DNA of 64,000 nucleotides from Eutreptiella sp. 'Long Island Sound 2002' (taxonomy: Eukaryota > Euglenozoa > Euglenophyceae > Eutreptiales > Eutreptiaceae). The stretch spans positions 57,134,427 through 57,198,426 of the forward strand of contig OZ038387.1 in the NCBI GenBank assembly GCA_964036045.1. Direction: 5' to 3'. The notes beneath the pieces are model-generated. The model was not told the origin of the DNA. It made no database searches and saw only the letters and a program-made list of their open reading frames with translations. Below, in pieces: positions 52,710-64,000 of this stretch. Numbering within the stretch: the first letter of the stretch is position 1; each line of letters opens with the position of its first letter. The translations under genes were made by a program, and so were the position numbers.

Positions 52710-55700
52710 ATGGTGCAAGCCTCATGCTGGCACCTCGTGCCCATTGCACTGGCTGTGCTGGCGCTGCTCCTGGTCGCCGCCCTGCGGCATGAGGCCCGCA
52801 TGGCCCGCGCTGAGGCACATATGATTGGCATCAAACGGGACTTGGTGAGCCAGGTCTGCCGACGAACCGCACTGTGACCCAGACCCGACCACGAGGGATC
52901 GATGTGCTGCCAGTGACTGTGCCCAGATGCGCATTCCTGACCTTGGGCTGCCCTGCACTAGGGCTGTGCCGCCACTATGGCCAATGCGACTGGGGCTGGG
53001 GCTGGGGCTGGGGCTGGGGCTGGGGCTGGGGCTGGGGCTGGGCTGAGGGCCAAGGGCTGGGACTGGAGCTGGGCTGGGCGGGCCTGTGCCGTGCTCGTGG
53101 ATGCTGCAGAGGCTCTTGTCGGGACAAGTGAAAGGTCTGGGCTGGAGATATGGAGGGGGCCAGGGTTTCTCTGGCAGCGACACAGGCGCACACACAGGCT
53201 GGCTCATGTCGCAGGTGGACAAATTGTCTGCAAATATGATGGAGTTCAGCGACGTCACTGCCCCTCTCTTGCACGGCATCCACACGTCCACGGCGCTAGA
53301 CCAGGCCCGCCAGGCCCCGAAGCCTCACACCAGCCCGCCCCTCCCGCCCCCGCCAGCCATAGCACACACTGCCGTGCCGATCCCCGGTGCGTTTCCTCCA
53401 CGGCCTTCAGCCGTGCAGGCCCCCTCAGCGGACAGGGACCGTGCCACTGCCGCGCCGGCCCGATGGCTCGCACCCGAGTATCTGCTGCAGCGGTGCCGCA
53501 ACGTCAGTCAGAACACGCGGCAGTTGGGGCTGCTGAGGCGTCCTCTGGAGATGCAGGGGCAGCTGACGACGGAAGTGGATGTGCCACAGGAGCTGCACGT
53601 GTGGTACAGGCTATCGCCCCGCAGCCACAAGCCAGGTCTGGCCAGGGGGTGTCAGGCAGCGCGTGGTCCAGAAGGACAGGCCCCAGTCCTTTCATTTCGT
53701 GTTGGGGTGGTGCTTGGGCTTTGGGGGTGGCTTCCCTGGCCAATCACGCACCTGGACCCCGGAGCGGTGCATGCTTGGCCCTGGTGCTCTGGAAGTGGAG
53801 GCCGCGTGCGCTGGCCCATCGAATAGGTCGGCCCGAAATGGGTCCAAAATGATTTTGAAATATCATCGTCTCACTTGAGATGTTCAAGCAGGTGCTTGTA
53901 GCTCGAGTCTGTGTTGGTACTGCGCGACACGATGACATGGGGGGCACTGGGTGACGACTGGGAGGCCTGCCAGCATGATGAGCTATGTAGCTATGTGGCT
54001 ACCATGTTGACGTCGCAGTCCTACATAGCACATAATGCAGCCTGCAAGCGCCCTGCATGGGCCCCGCAGACGGGCCCCTGCAGACCAAGCGGCACAAAGC
54101 CGATGCATGACCATGACATCCTGCGCTGCGCTGCCCAATGCCGCCTTGCACCTGCCCACCAAATCTTCACTGTCACCCCCACTCCTAATCACACACCCCG
54201 TTTGCCGGCGGCAGGCAGACCGCAACTGGGGACCCGCCCCTTTCCCTCTTGCAGGTCAAGACCGCAGGCTGCACATGGTCGTGCCCATCATCGGGGTCTT
54301 GTCAGCCCTCAACGCTCTCATGCGCTTATCCACTGGGCAGAAGGCCATCACCGTATTACATGTGCTTTTCAGTGGCTTTAAGGATCCTCGGCCTTGGGCT
54401 GACTGGGTGTCCAATCATACAAGGTCTCTGCAACGCAGCAGCATAAGGGCCTGAGCAGCTTGAGTTTGGGCAAGGGTGTGTTCTGAAGTCAGGAAGGAAG
54501 TATGGGGAAGAGTGGAGCCTGCTGTCTGCGTTCTGTCGGTGGGTCGATCTGCCTGTCAGGCTGCTCGACACCCCCCCCCCGACCACCCGGAGGTGCACCA
54601 TCCCTGAAGTTGATTGCCTGTACCACCACGTGCTTTGCTGCCCGCACCAGAGGACCCGGATTTCATTGGTGCACCAGGGACTGTCATGCCTCCAGCCGTC
54701 GTCCTGAAGTTGCATTGTCGTCCACATGAAGGTACGCAACAAATTACAGACGCGCAGGGCGCGCGAGCAACCCCCCGAAGGCGCTAGGCGACGTACAACA
54801 ACAGACGCAGCTCCGGAGCTCTGTTGGGCTTCACTGCGCCTGGGTCGACCAGTGGCCTTGTAGCCCCGAGTCCATTGCGGGGCAGCCTGAGACGACCTGA
54901 CAGGTCTGCCATAGTACCCTCGGGGACACCTCATGATCCGTTAAGACTGGTGTAGGACACACTCCCATCCCATCCCATCCCCCCGGCCACCCTTCATACC
55001 CTCCCTCTCCGCTGCCTGTCTGCCTGTTGGTGTGTCGGTCCGTCCGCTTGGAACGGAATGTGCGATTTGCCATGTGGGCGTCATTGTTTTTGCGGAGGCG
55101 GGCAGGGGGCCTTGGGAGCAGCTTTGGGATGCTTTTTCAAGCTGTTGCCTGAGCCATTGCTGCCCATGCTCCTTGCCTTGGCTCTCGTCCTGGGGGCAGA
55201 TGGCCCTTCTGAGTGCTGTCAGTTTGTCTTCGGATGCCGCAGTTGTGGGTCGTTCTGAACCGCCGCAGCACAGGGCTCGCTGCCTCCACACTGCCGTCCT
55301 TGCAACGAATGCGTTCAGATGGCGGTCGATGGATCACATCAGACGGCCCGGAAAAGGTAATGGTCGTCAGCAGAACAATTTGTCAGTCGGCTTTGGTTGG
55401 GATGAGGCCGGCCATGGGCAGTGGGGCGTTTTCCCGCCATTTCAACTGGTCAAAGCGCTTCGAATAAAAAAGGTGCCACAAGCCTTACCGATGGGCCAGC
55501 CAAGACCGCACTGAGCTCCGCGCCTTCGCAGGATTCGTACCTTCGTCGCGGCCGCAGGCCCTGTGCGTTGCCCGACGTAGCTAACTGGGGATCCCTCATC
55601 GTAACGAGGGCACCGGCCTGTTAAGGCCCAAAGCGCTCATGTAACGCGGTCATGGCGTGTGAGAGGGACGCATCCTGTGCAGGAAGGTGGCCTCCTGCTT

Positions 55701-58700
55701 GCTCAGGGGTGTGTGCCCTCGTGATCGGCGGTGGGTCCTACAAGTAGGTCCTCTGGTTGTGCCGCACCGCTGACGGTTCTGTGGACAGGAGCCCCACCAG
55801 ATCCGACCGCCTCCAAATACCGGCACCTCTGAGGGCAGTGCTGTGCATTTGGATACTCCAGAGCTTCCTGCGTGCGACTCCCCGTGCAGTCAAGAGCGCC
55901 CGTTTCCGTTCCTCAGGGACGCAATCTTTGGGTCGGTGTTGCTCCATGACCAACAACAAAGAGCGCAGGAGTGGCAGGGCCTGCAATGGTACGACAGGGT
56001 CGTTTGTGGTGTTTTTCTCCATTTGCCATTGGTGAGTGTTGCGTGCGCTGTACGCCCCATTGCGTCGTACAGCCTTACGCTGCTCCGCCTTTGACCTTGT
56101 CTCACAGGGAGCACCTCCCACACGTGGATCTGGATGTGGCATGTCCTCCGGGGAATTGGAGGTATTCGCATTCGTATTCGTATTCGTTCTGCATGTGCTG
56201 CTTCAGTTCAGGATTGAGTACAGTATTCAGGTTCAGGTACCTTTGTATCCCGAGGACCCACATCGGCCACACGCCGCGTTTCCGGGGCAAGTGGTGCCCC
56301 GGCCCCCCCCAAAAAAGGCGCGATTTTTTTGTGCTGGGTTTTGGTGCGGTGGACGTCTGCATAACGCGGTGGGCGGCTCTGCTTCAGGGACAGCATCATC
56401 CGGAACGGGCCATCAGTCTAGTCCGGTGAGTGGCATGTCCCCGGCTGTGCTCGACTCCAACAAGAAGTGATGCGCAATGCCTTAGCCGCGTCAAAAGGTG
56501 GGGTCAATGGTGGGTCAATGGCGCGCTCCTGGGCGTCAAGGGCGGCGCGCCTCCTCATGGATGCCACACGCTTCGCACATGCCTCTCTCGCCGGTAGTTT
56601 CGGTGCGACGGGGCGATAACACCGTTGCATTGCAGCCCCACCTTTGCTTTGCACACCTGAGGGGCATGGCCACACATCGCCAGCACGAGCCGCGGGTGGT
56701 GTTGCTGCCCTCGCTCCACTGGCCTGACGGAGAATGGGCGTAGCATTGCCATGTACCCCCCACGGCAGACAGCAGACACTCCAGTGGCCTGACCCACGGG
56801 CTGCCCAGGACACACCCACTCTGCGATCGGTGACGGGCTTTTGCCTTCCATCGGTGCTTGGGGGCTGCGGAAGTGGATCGGTCCCAGGAGCCCATTGGCT
56901 GCCCAGCGTGCTGATCCTGCGCCTCCCCCCCGCCATCGGCAGGTCTGCTCATGGGAGACGGGCCGGCCTTACACGAAAACCGCAAACAAACCATAAACCA
57001 AACCCGGACCACAAATGTCGTGGCGTAAGGCCATGGCCATGGTCCGGGTCTTGCGCAGCCCCTGTCTCGTGCCCTTCCCAGAGGGACAAGCCACTCCCAC
57101 GAGACAGTCGCACCCGCGACCCTAAAGGCCAGTACTGATCCTCGCGGTGGTGATGGTGGGCGCCCTGTGCACTACACTGCGCAACGAAACAGCAGTTTGC
57201 GCAGCGCCGCACACACTCCGTTCAGGGGATGCGGTGCCAGCCCAGGCGGATACCACCAAAATGCAAGCCAGAAAGGCCCGTCAAAGATCTGGGTGCCGGA
57301 AGCAAAGAGCGAAGGAGCCGGAGACGCTTGCAGAGATCACACGGCCGGCCGTCGAACGCGTGCCTGGGCTGGTCGGAAACTGGGAGCGCAGGTCGCGTAG
57401 CTATGAGTGTATTGTGCGTAAAACATTGATCAGAGGCAGAGAAAGAGGTTCAATGATATGACAAACACTGAAGCACATGCCCCCTACCTGAGGCCCTGCC
57501 TCTCATGTGCGTCATTTGTGGGTTTGCATCCGCTCTTCTGTACGTTGCAGATCATATCTTCATATGAAGTCTCGCATTTTTCAGCTGAAGAACCCCAGGT
57601 CCTCTTCGCATTGCTTTGTTCGTCGCCGTTGTCTTGCCAACCCCCGGCCTGGGATCCGAACTTTTCGCTGGCTTTCGACTCAGGGCACCCTCAGTTCAGC
57701 GTGTGCTGAGATGCTCTGTTTGGCAGCCAGGGATCGCGTTGGGCGCGTGACCCCTGCCACTCCATGAGTGTGCCTGTACCTGCCTCACTTGTCCACGAAT
57801 GTCAGCGAATGTAGCATGCGAAAGTTTGGGTGCCGGCGGTGGCTGCACTGTGCACCTCCCTGCACCTCCCTTCGCGTTGGAGGAGACGTGGGGGCTGGGT
57901 GAGCAGATTTGGGAGGGGGATTTGTTGCATACGATCCCACTGCACATTCGTTCTCCCGGGCGTGCGGTATGATGCCGGGGCTGGTAAGTAAGCTGTGTTC
58001 CTTCTTTGATGCGAATGGTTCTTAACAACAGCCCTCTGGACCGGCGGTTGCTCTCCAACCGCGAGCATTTTGTGCGCAAACCGGCGGTAGTTAGTCGCTG
58101 ACTGATGTTGTGGTGGAGACAGTTCAGGTTTGGATGGGGATGAGATGGCGATGGGGACGCCCTTCATTTTGCGATGGGAGCGTTTTAGATTGCGAAGGGT
58201 GCAGCAGAACGTGTCGTCGGGTATGCCCCAACCGTGAGCGAAGCAGCAAAGCGGCATGTCATGGGAGCGTGTGAGGGGTATGATGTGGTGAGCAGACTTG
58301 GAGCTAGCACTTGTCCCGTACATCCAGAAATCTTCTTCCCGCGTCCCACACAACAATGATGTGTGTGTTTGTGGATGTGGATTTGCTCTATTTTGGGGGT
58401 TGTTGTGGCTGTGTGAGGGCCTGTGGTGCGTTGCGACCCAATACAGTGCGGCCTGTCCCCGCTTGCCTTGAAAAGGGGTGACGCCCGTCCCCGCTTATCG
58501 AGCCGAGCGCTAGCTCCGAGGTGAGGGCTGTTTGCGAAGACACGGGGTAGGGCGTCGGGGGACCACCAGACAAGGGTTTGTCGTGGAGAACACTAGGGGC
58601 GTCCTCCGCGGAGGCTTCTTTTTGGTCCTTCTTGCAATCAACCGCCATCGCATCAGGACCGGCCGGAGCGTAAATGAATTGTGTGCCCCAACCCCTCCAT

Positions 58701-59604
58701 GGGGCCGGAGATATTGGGGCACATCCCCCCTCACTGCATGCCTCACCTTAGAAATTCAGAACCATTCATTGCGAACGATGTGGCACAGGCAGCTTTCACG
58801 ACTGAACGGTGCCTCAATGCCCCTACTTTCAACTTGGGACGACTCACAGGAAGAGTGCATTGCAGTTAGGCTTGTGCTTAGTGTGGAGGACACCCTACCC
58901 CCTGGGGGGGGGGTGGGGCACAGGCCAAAAAAAACGTTTGTGTACCTAAGATCGGCCTCCAATGTAAACTGATGTGGGAGGGTCCGTTGGCTCCGGTTGG
59001 CCAGGGCCCCAAACGCCCCCCCCCCCCCCCTCCGGGGGGTCACTCAGCACAAGTCTGCAGTGTCGCTGACGCTCGGCGGTCCAGTTGCGCTTTGCAGCAC
59101 CCCTTCGATATCAGGAACATCAGACGAAACCTGTCCAACTGTGGCGGTCGCTCATCTTCCCGCTTGCTTTCCCACCGCAGAGCCATTATGTTCCTTCTGG
59201 AGGATGACTACGCTTGCCATCCGGACATGTTCGCCGAGGTGATTGATTTGTTCTACACACACGACGTGTGTGCGGCAGTGCCCTATGATTACATGGACAG
59301 GTCTCCGTCAGGGCTGCCCGATGGTTGGGGATGGGGCATCAGCATGCCAAGCAGAACACAAGCAACCACGGCAGCCAGACGTGCAACGCTCAAGAAAGCA
59401 TTGAGCAAGCAAACGGCCAGAGACTCTGCCAAAAGAGTGTGCAGCTCAAGCAGCGCTGAAATACAGCAGATGGAACGACACAACCAGACAGACTTCCTGG
59501 ATACTGACCTGGTTGATAAGGCTGTTACAGTGCCTCCTTCTGTGCCGGCACCCTACAGCTGGAGTGGGAAACGGGAGAAGGATGTGTGTGTGGTGTGTGT
59601 GTGT

Positions 59605-59657
<53 letters not shown>

Positions 59658-61953
59658 TTGCATCCCCTCCCTTCATCCCGCCCTCCCTGCCTCACTCCCT
59701 CACTCCCTCCTACCTCTCCCCTGCTTCCCTCCCTCCCTTCATGCCTTTCCGGCCTACGTGTCCACGTGGTCGGTGGATTCGGTCATACGGAGCGCATCGC
59801 ATTGGTACCCCAGCTGCACATTCGTACCGCAGGTACGCCCGGGACGATAATATCGACGACGGCCACATTAAGGTGATTGCAGGCCGCAACCGACACTGGC
59901 GCACTGTTGAGAGTGCCACAGTGACGTACGCCAGCAGGCTTGAAGTGATGGCAACAGTGAAGGTGTGTGGCATGGGACGTGTGCCCGGTATGAGAACCAG
60001 TGTTTTGTGTATCTCAGTGCCTCCCTGCTGATTGCCCACCCATCCCACCGGTGTTGATGATTCACACCCTTTGGCAGTATCCCCACGGGTCTGTGCAAAC
60101 ACGCGTTTGAGCCTCTTAGAGCCTTGGAGCTTGTACCTTACACAGTTGATTGCAGCTGTAGCCGCAGTACGGGTGTCAATTATGACTCTAGCTCTCATGC
60201 TTTGGCTGGAACCCTGTTGCCATCTACGATTCTCATTGTTTGCTTGCTGTCTGCAGCTAGTTCTAGCTTCCAACCTGTTTTTTTATCCCGCCAGCCCCAA
60301 GTTGAGGAATGTTGGGCTTTTTTGAACGTTGCATATGGGCGGGATGCAGCTTCAGTCGTTTCGTTCCGCTTGGTGTTGCAGGATTGCTTTTGATTGCGTG
60401 TATGTCCGCGCTGCCTATGGTACTCTGTGGGGAGTCGGGCTGGTGGATTCTACTACTGTGGACCAGCATTGGAGGGATGTGTGATCAGGGGCCTCACGGG
60501 ACGGAAATGGGGATATAGGGTGGGCTGGCTCACAGTGCCTTTCAGGGAGAGGGTCTTGTGGGGCGGTGAGGTGTGTGCCTTGGGGCGCGGCAAATGCACA
60601 CGTGATCAGAAGGTGCACAGAAGGGGCAGGGCACATGAGCAGGCGTTCTGCGGCACTGGTAATCGCATTTGTATGACCGCCTCCGGCTGTAGCTCTGTAG
60701 CTCTCGCCGCCGCTCATCTCTTTCCAGCTCTGCTTCAGTGTGGCCCAGATGCACTGGTTTGGGGGGGTGGAGCCCTGCAGCCTTTGCTTCATTCATCGGT
60801 GCCACCCATAATGCGTCGGGAAGGTCGCAGAAAACCTGGAAGATTTCGGGGGTCGTCACCAGTTTTCACTCTCACGATGGGTATTTTTCAAGGCATTCTG
60901 CAATTTGGCGGGGGCACGAACACAAACAGGCCAAACAGCGGGTGCTCAAGGCATAAACACGCCGTTTTGGGCATCCCACGAGGTCTAAGTTCCGTCAGGC
61001 AACAGCCGTTTCTGCGCAGCTGTTTTCGGAGCCCCCGCGCGCAGACACCGCCACTCGTTACGCCGGCGGGGGCAGAGGGGCTGCACACGCTGCGTTCCAG
61101 GCCACCCCACGTGCCCATTCGCCCCCCTGGAGGTGCTGGAGCGTGCAGAGCAGTCAACAGTGGGCGGCTCCCAACAAAAGAGGTGGTGGCCCACGATTGG
61201 TATTGGGCACGACACTGTGGAAAACAGTGCTATTGTTGCGACTTGTGCCTTTCCACTGGAAAGTGGACATTCTTCTGCTTCAACGTGCCTTGGACCACCG
61301 TGTCTTTGCGTTGCCACCCCACGCCATGAAGGTCGTGGTACCACTGGCGGTGCGGTGCGGTGCGGGGCGGGGCACCTCCTGCCTGGCGAAGGGGCCCTGC
61401 ACCACACTGCACCGCACGTTGTGTACGTACTGTTTACTGTGGAGGAGGTGGTTGTTTAGTCCCCTGACATGTTCTTCTGGATGTCCGCAGGCGTGTTCAG
61501 GCGGCCCCCCACCCGAGTACCGAAAGCAGCAAAGCAGGCCTGAACTTCCCAAAACCGAAAACCGTCGCACAACCTCAGGGCAGGGAAGTGGCCGGACAAA
61601 GGAGTCCTGCCCACTGTAGGTCCGTCACTCATCCCACGGTGGCATTTCTCCGGAGTCCTCACTATCCTCGTTTGTTGCCCTCATGTGTCGGCATTTTGCC
61701 TTTTCCTCAGGACACACTGCCCGCTCCATGGAGTGACCGGTACCGCTGTTATGAAATGCGCAGGCGCGGGGTGGAGTTCTGGGGCCCAATGCCGGGCCTG
61801 GCCACCCACTTCAACCATGGCTTTTCTCTGCAGTCGTGGCAGGGCCCGTACACCGATTGGATGGGCTTCGGGGCCCGGGTGCTGCGGCAGTCGCTGCAGC
61901 TCCCTCCTCCCATCCCAGAATGGCACACTGTGGTGCGCAGCCTGGGCATGTAG
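52710..61953 (+). CDS. Type II membrane glycosyltransferase (GT-A fold, EDD motif)
   Basis: Probably a Golgi sugar transferase; donor and acceptor unknown. Proposed exons: 52710-52844, 53215-53635, 54255-54423, 55917-56031, 56388-56425, 59181-59300, 59833-59962, 61711-61953; phases fit throughout, 456 residues. Residues 1-25 form a signal anchor (PIALAVLALLLVAAL) after a short cytoplasmic tail; then a charged, helical stem (ARMARAEAH, VDKLSANMMEF) and a Pro-rich linker. The catalytic part begins near LHMVVPIIGVLSALNALM; FLLEDDYACHPD carries the metal-binding EDD (300-302); PYDYMDRY; RNRHWRTVESATVTYAS; and WGPMPGLATH precede the end. The last features match family-2-like bacterial and protist enzymes (EDDY, YDxPDRY, RHWRTxxSTTxTF, PGLATH). 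Exons 1-3 and 6-8 are strong. Exons 4 and 5 rest on phase, gtgagt donors and position only. Confidence 0.8.
52990..53043 (+). repeat. (GGGGCT)n hexanucleotide repeat in glycosyltransferase intron 1
   Basis: Eight or nine tandem GGGGCT units. Sense-strand runs of four G every six bases could form a G-quadruplex in the pre-mRNA. Confidence 0.95.
53960..54103 (+). pseudogene. Duplicated 5' fragment of the DEAD-box helicase gene
   Basis: About 145 bases in glycosyltransferase intron 2 match the start of the helicase exon 1 and about 16 bases upstream of its ATG (sense of 18927 to about 18785). The phrases GGGAGGCCTGCCAGCATGAT, GACGTCGCAGTCC, ATGCAGCCTGCAAGCGC and AGACCAAGCGGCACAAAGCC are shared, at roughly 88-90 percent identity. 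The match starts sharply at GGGAGGCC and fades after CACAAAGCCGATG. The fragment is in sense orientation within the host intron and has no helicase motifs. Confidence 0.9.
56426..59180 (+). other. Glycosyltransferase intron 5
   Basis: Between GTCCG|gtgagt and cccaccgcag. It contains unassigned frames, e.g. SYLHMKSRIFQLKNP at about 57549, which could be a cassette exon, and G- and C-runs at 58902 and 59018. No other gene is recognised. Confidence 0.55.
59583..59655 (+). repeat. (GT)n microsatellite in glycosyltransferase intron 6
   Basis: GT dinucleotides with few interruptions inside the intron 59301-59832; again GT on the sense strand. Confidence 0.97.
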
Positions 61954-64000
61954 GGCCTGTGGCCTGTGGAGCTGGGCTTCCCTGACGAAAGCCCTTTCTG
62001 GGGCTTCAGGGCGGCATCGGGCGGTGGCTACAGGCAGCTGTTTGCGGGGTCTGGGTGGCTGGGCCCCATGTGGGGACGCTTTGTTGGTTCAATGGGTTGG
62101 TGGATGTCGGCCTTTGAACCATGCCCCAACCGTCGCCTGGGCAGCACACCAAAGTTGGATAGTATATTGCACGAAGTCAACCCCCCCCTCCACACACACA
62201 CGCACGCACGCACGCACGCACGCACCACAACCCCCCCCCGCCCCCCCCAAAAAAGAAAAGTCTCGTCTACAACGTGCAGGCAGTATGTACAATCACCAAA
62301 CAGCGTCTACTTACAGCAGATAGTGTGTACAAACCACGGACAGTATGAATGTAACCCCTCTCACTTCCCCAACCCCAACCCCCACCTCCCGCCTTCCCCC
62401 GACGCCTCAAGTGTGGGGTGGCAACTTCTTGCAATATTTGGACGTTGAGTTGGGGCTGCTTGCTATCAGTTGAGGTCTGCAGCAAAGAGTGGCTTCGGGC
62501 GGCCCGGATGGCAGGTCACACTGAGATCCAGGGCTCATAGTGGCATTGCTTCGGGGGGCTACACACGATTCCACGTGCTCGTGGCCTACATGCCCACGGC
62601 CAATCACCTGTAAACACATGCCCTCACAGGGATCACAGTCCGCCAGAAAGGACTCCAAAGTGGGTGCACATCATTTGCACGCCACGCTACCCTGTGCCGC
62701 ATTTGGGCTTGTCGTTATATATATTCGGGGTCCGGAGCACGTGAGCATCCTGCGGGGGTGCTGACATATCCCCTGCGGCCCCCATCGTGCGCGCTGCTGA
62801 GGGCGCGCACTCCGTTTCCCTGTGGGGTGGGTGGATCGGGGCCCCCACAAACCATTGTTCACCATGGTGCCCCCAGAAGGTACCACGCGCTGTCTCAGCA
62901 GCCGTGATTCATTGCAGAGTTCCACGTCTCCCCATCATCCGGGTGTTGCCTTGACTCGCGTTTTGGAGGAGGGGTGACCGCGTTTCCATCGAATTTGCGA
63001 TGGACCACACACAGCCCATTGCTGAGCGATGACGATGCCCCAGAAGTTTGCGTACCTCAAATCCGCTTTCATTTTCAGGTTCCTTCCGTAGATATTTTCC
63101 CTCCCAAGGAAACCCTTTGATTGGCAAACTGCCTCGATGAACCCCCCCACACGCACTTCTGTGGCCTGCATGCCCGTGTCACCACTTACATGTCCACACA
63201 CGCAACAGCGGGCCTGGGATAAATCCGCATGGGCACGCCCAAGGCGCACTGACTTGGGCTAATACTGTGTTATGGCGGACGGCGGCTGTTGCGCGTGTAT
63301 TGATGGAAGAGAATTATGCAAAGTGATGGGGTAGGGACCTCCTATGGGATCGCAGTGGTGGGTGTGGGAGGGATGGGGTATGGGTAATGGTGTAGAAGTG
63401 ATGGCACAGAGGTCAAGCGTATGGGTGACAATATGCCAGGGGTAGCATTTGAGTGATTTCTTGGGGGTTGTAGTGAATTCCGACGCCCCGATTTGAGGAA
63501 AGAGGTCGCGCGTGATCCTGTGAGGGGACACGGCGTGACCCAATTGAGGACTCAGGGGTCGGGACGCCACAGAATACATGCATTACGTCAGGTGCCCTGC
63601 TGGGAATCTCCCCCTGCGTGCCTGCGGGTGCATTGACTGTGCATGGTTTGTTGTAACAACAGGACAAACGCAAAAAGCATTCTCAATGCGCCGGCGAGGG
63701 AGTTCCACCAATGTGCACAACAAGCACTGCAGATGCACCCGAATTGGGGCGTTGGGGGGTAGGGATATGTTGTGCTGAGTGGATGTGCTGGACCCTGGAA
63801 TAGCCACAATCGCCCTTCACCATTAGAATGACCAGACGAAATGCCTGTCCCTGAACTTTTTTTTTCAAAATTGACACTGGATGCAACACAATTTGCCACA
63901 GGCTTTTTTTGGTCCTCCCCAAACTCCGTCTCTCTTGCAAAGGCCAAGGCTTTGCCCTACCATCTTCTTGAGCTGAGATAAGCTAGACAATCCGAACCAC
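61954..64000. other. Region downstream of the glycosyltransferase gene; no gene recognised
   Basis: The first few hundred bases should hold the 3' UTR. An (ACGC)n tract sits at 62196-62224. Minus-strand frames at 63249-62935 and 62658-62407 contain Cys/His pairs but no recognisable domain. Confidence 0.5.

Noticed and set aside
61133-61459. Extra exon between glycosyltransferase exons 7 and 8
   Set aside because: Exons 59833-59962 and 61711-61953 join in phase 0 and keep the family spacing; the intervening frames show no motif.

Overview
This is nuclear DNA of a eukaryote, most likely a unicellular alga or other protist. Genes are broken by introns of a few hundred to several thousand bases. 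Exons are GC-rich. Introns and intergenic DNA are full of homopolymer C/G runs, a GTGGT/ACCAC pentanucleotide satellite, (GT)n tracts, fold-back elements and decayed transposons. I could not identify the species. Two traits recall dinoflagellates (one-directional gene blocks; a signal peptide + linker + second hydrophobic segment leader on one enzyme), but the splice sites are mostly ordinary GT-AG, so this is only a suggestion.

Layout. All recognisable genes left of about 33.4 kb lie on the minus strand and all right of about 37.6 kb lie on the plus strand, so 33.4-37.6 kb is a divergent strand switch. Minus block: (1) a very large gene, 10185 to beyond base 1, for a type II membrane protein that alternates DUF5672 glycosyltransferase-like modules with NAD(P)-binding Rossmann (SDR/epimerase-like) modules; (2) a three-exon DEAD-box RNA helicase of the plant RH25/RH26/MSS116-like group (14850-18911); (3) a dead hAT-like transposase inside a decayed transposon (21.6-24.1 kb); (4) a two-exon protein with two EF-hand pairs behind a Tyr/Pro/Thr-rich N-terminus (28484-33384), whose intron appears to be GC-AG. 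Plus block: (5) a long reverse-transcriptase-like ORF with a YMDN active-site box (37635-39594); (6) a four-exon queuine tRNA-ribosyltransferase with an unusual double-hydrophobic leader (42905-48733); (7) an eight-exon type II membrane glycosyltransferase (52710-61953).

Exon models were built by hand from reading frame, splice consensus, phase and family continuity. They are strong for the helicase, the TGT and the EF-hand gene, strong for exons 3-8 of gene 1, and good but less certain for the middle exons of gene 7. Genes 1 and 7 both look like secretory-pathway (probably Golgi) glycosylation enzymes. The helicase and TGT act on RNA. No operon-like functional grouping is evident beyond shared strand.

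The most unusual item is gene 1: at least three GT-like modules interleaved with two SDR-like modules plus a Cys-rich insert, in which only the last visible GT module keeps the canonical motifs.
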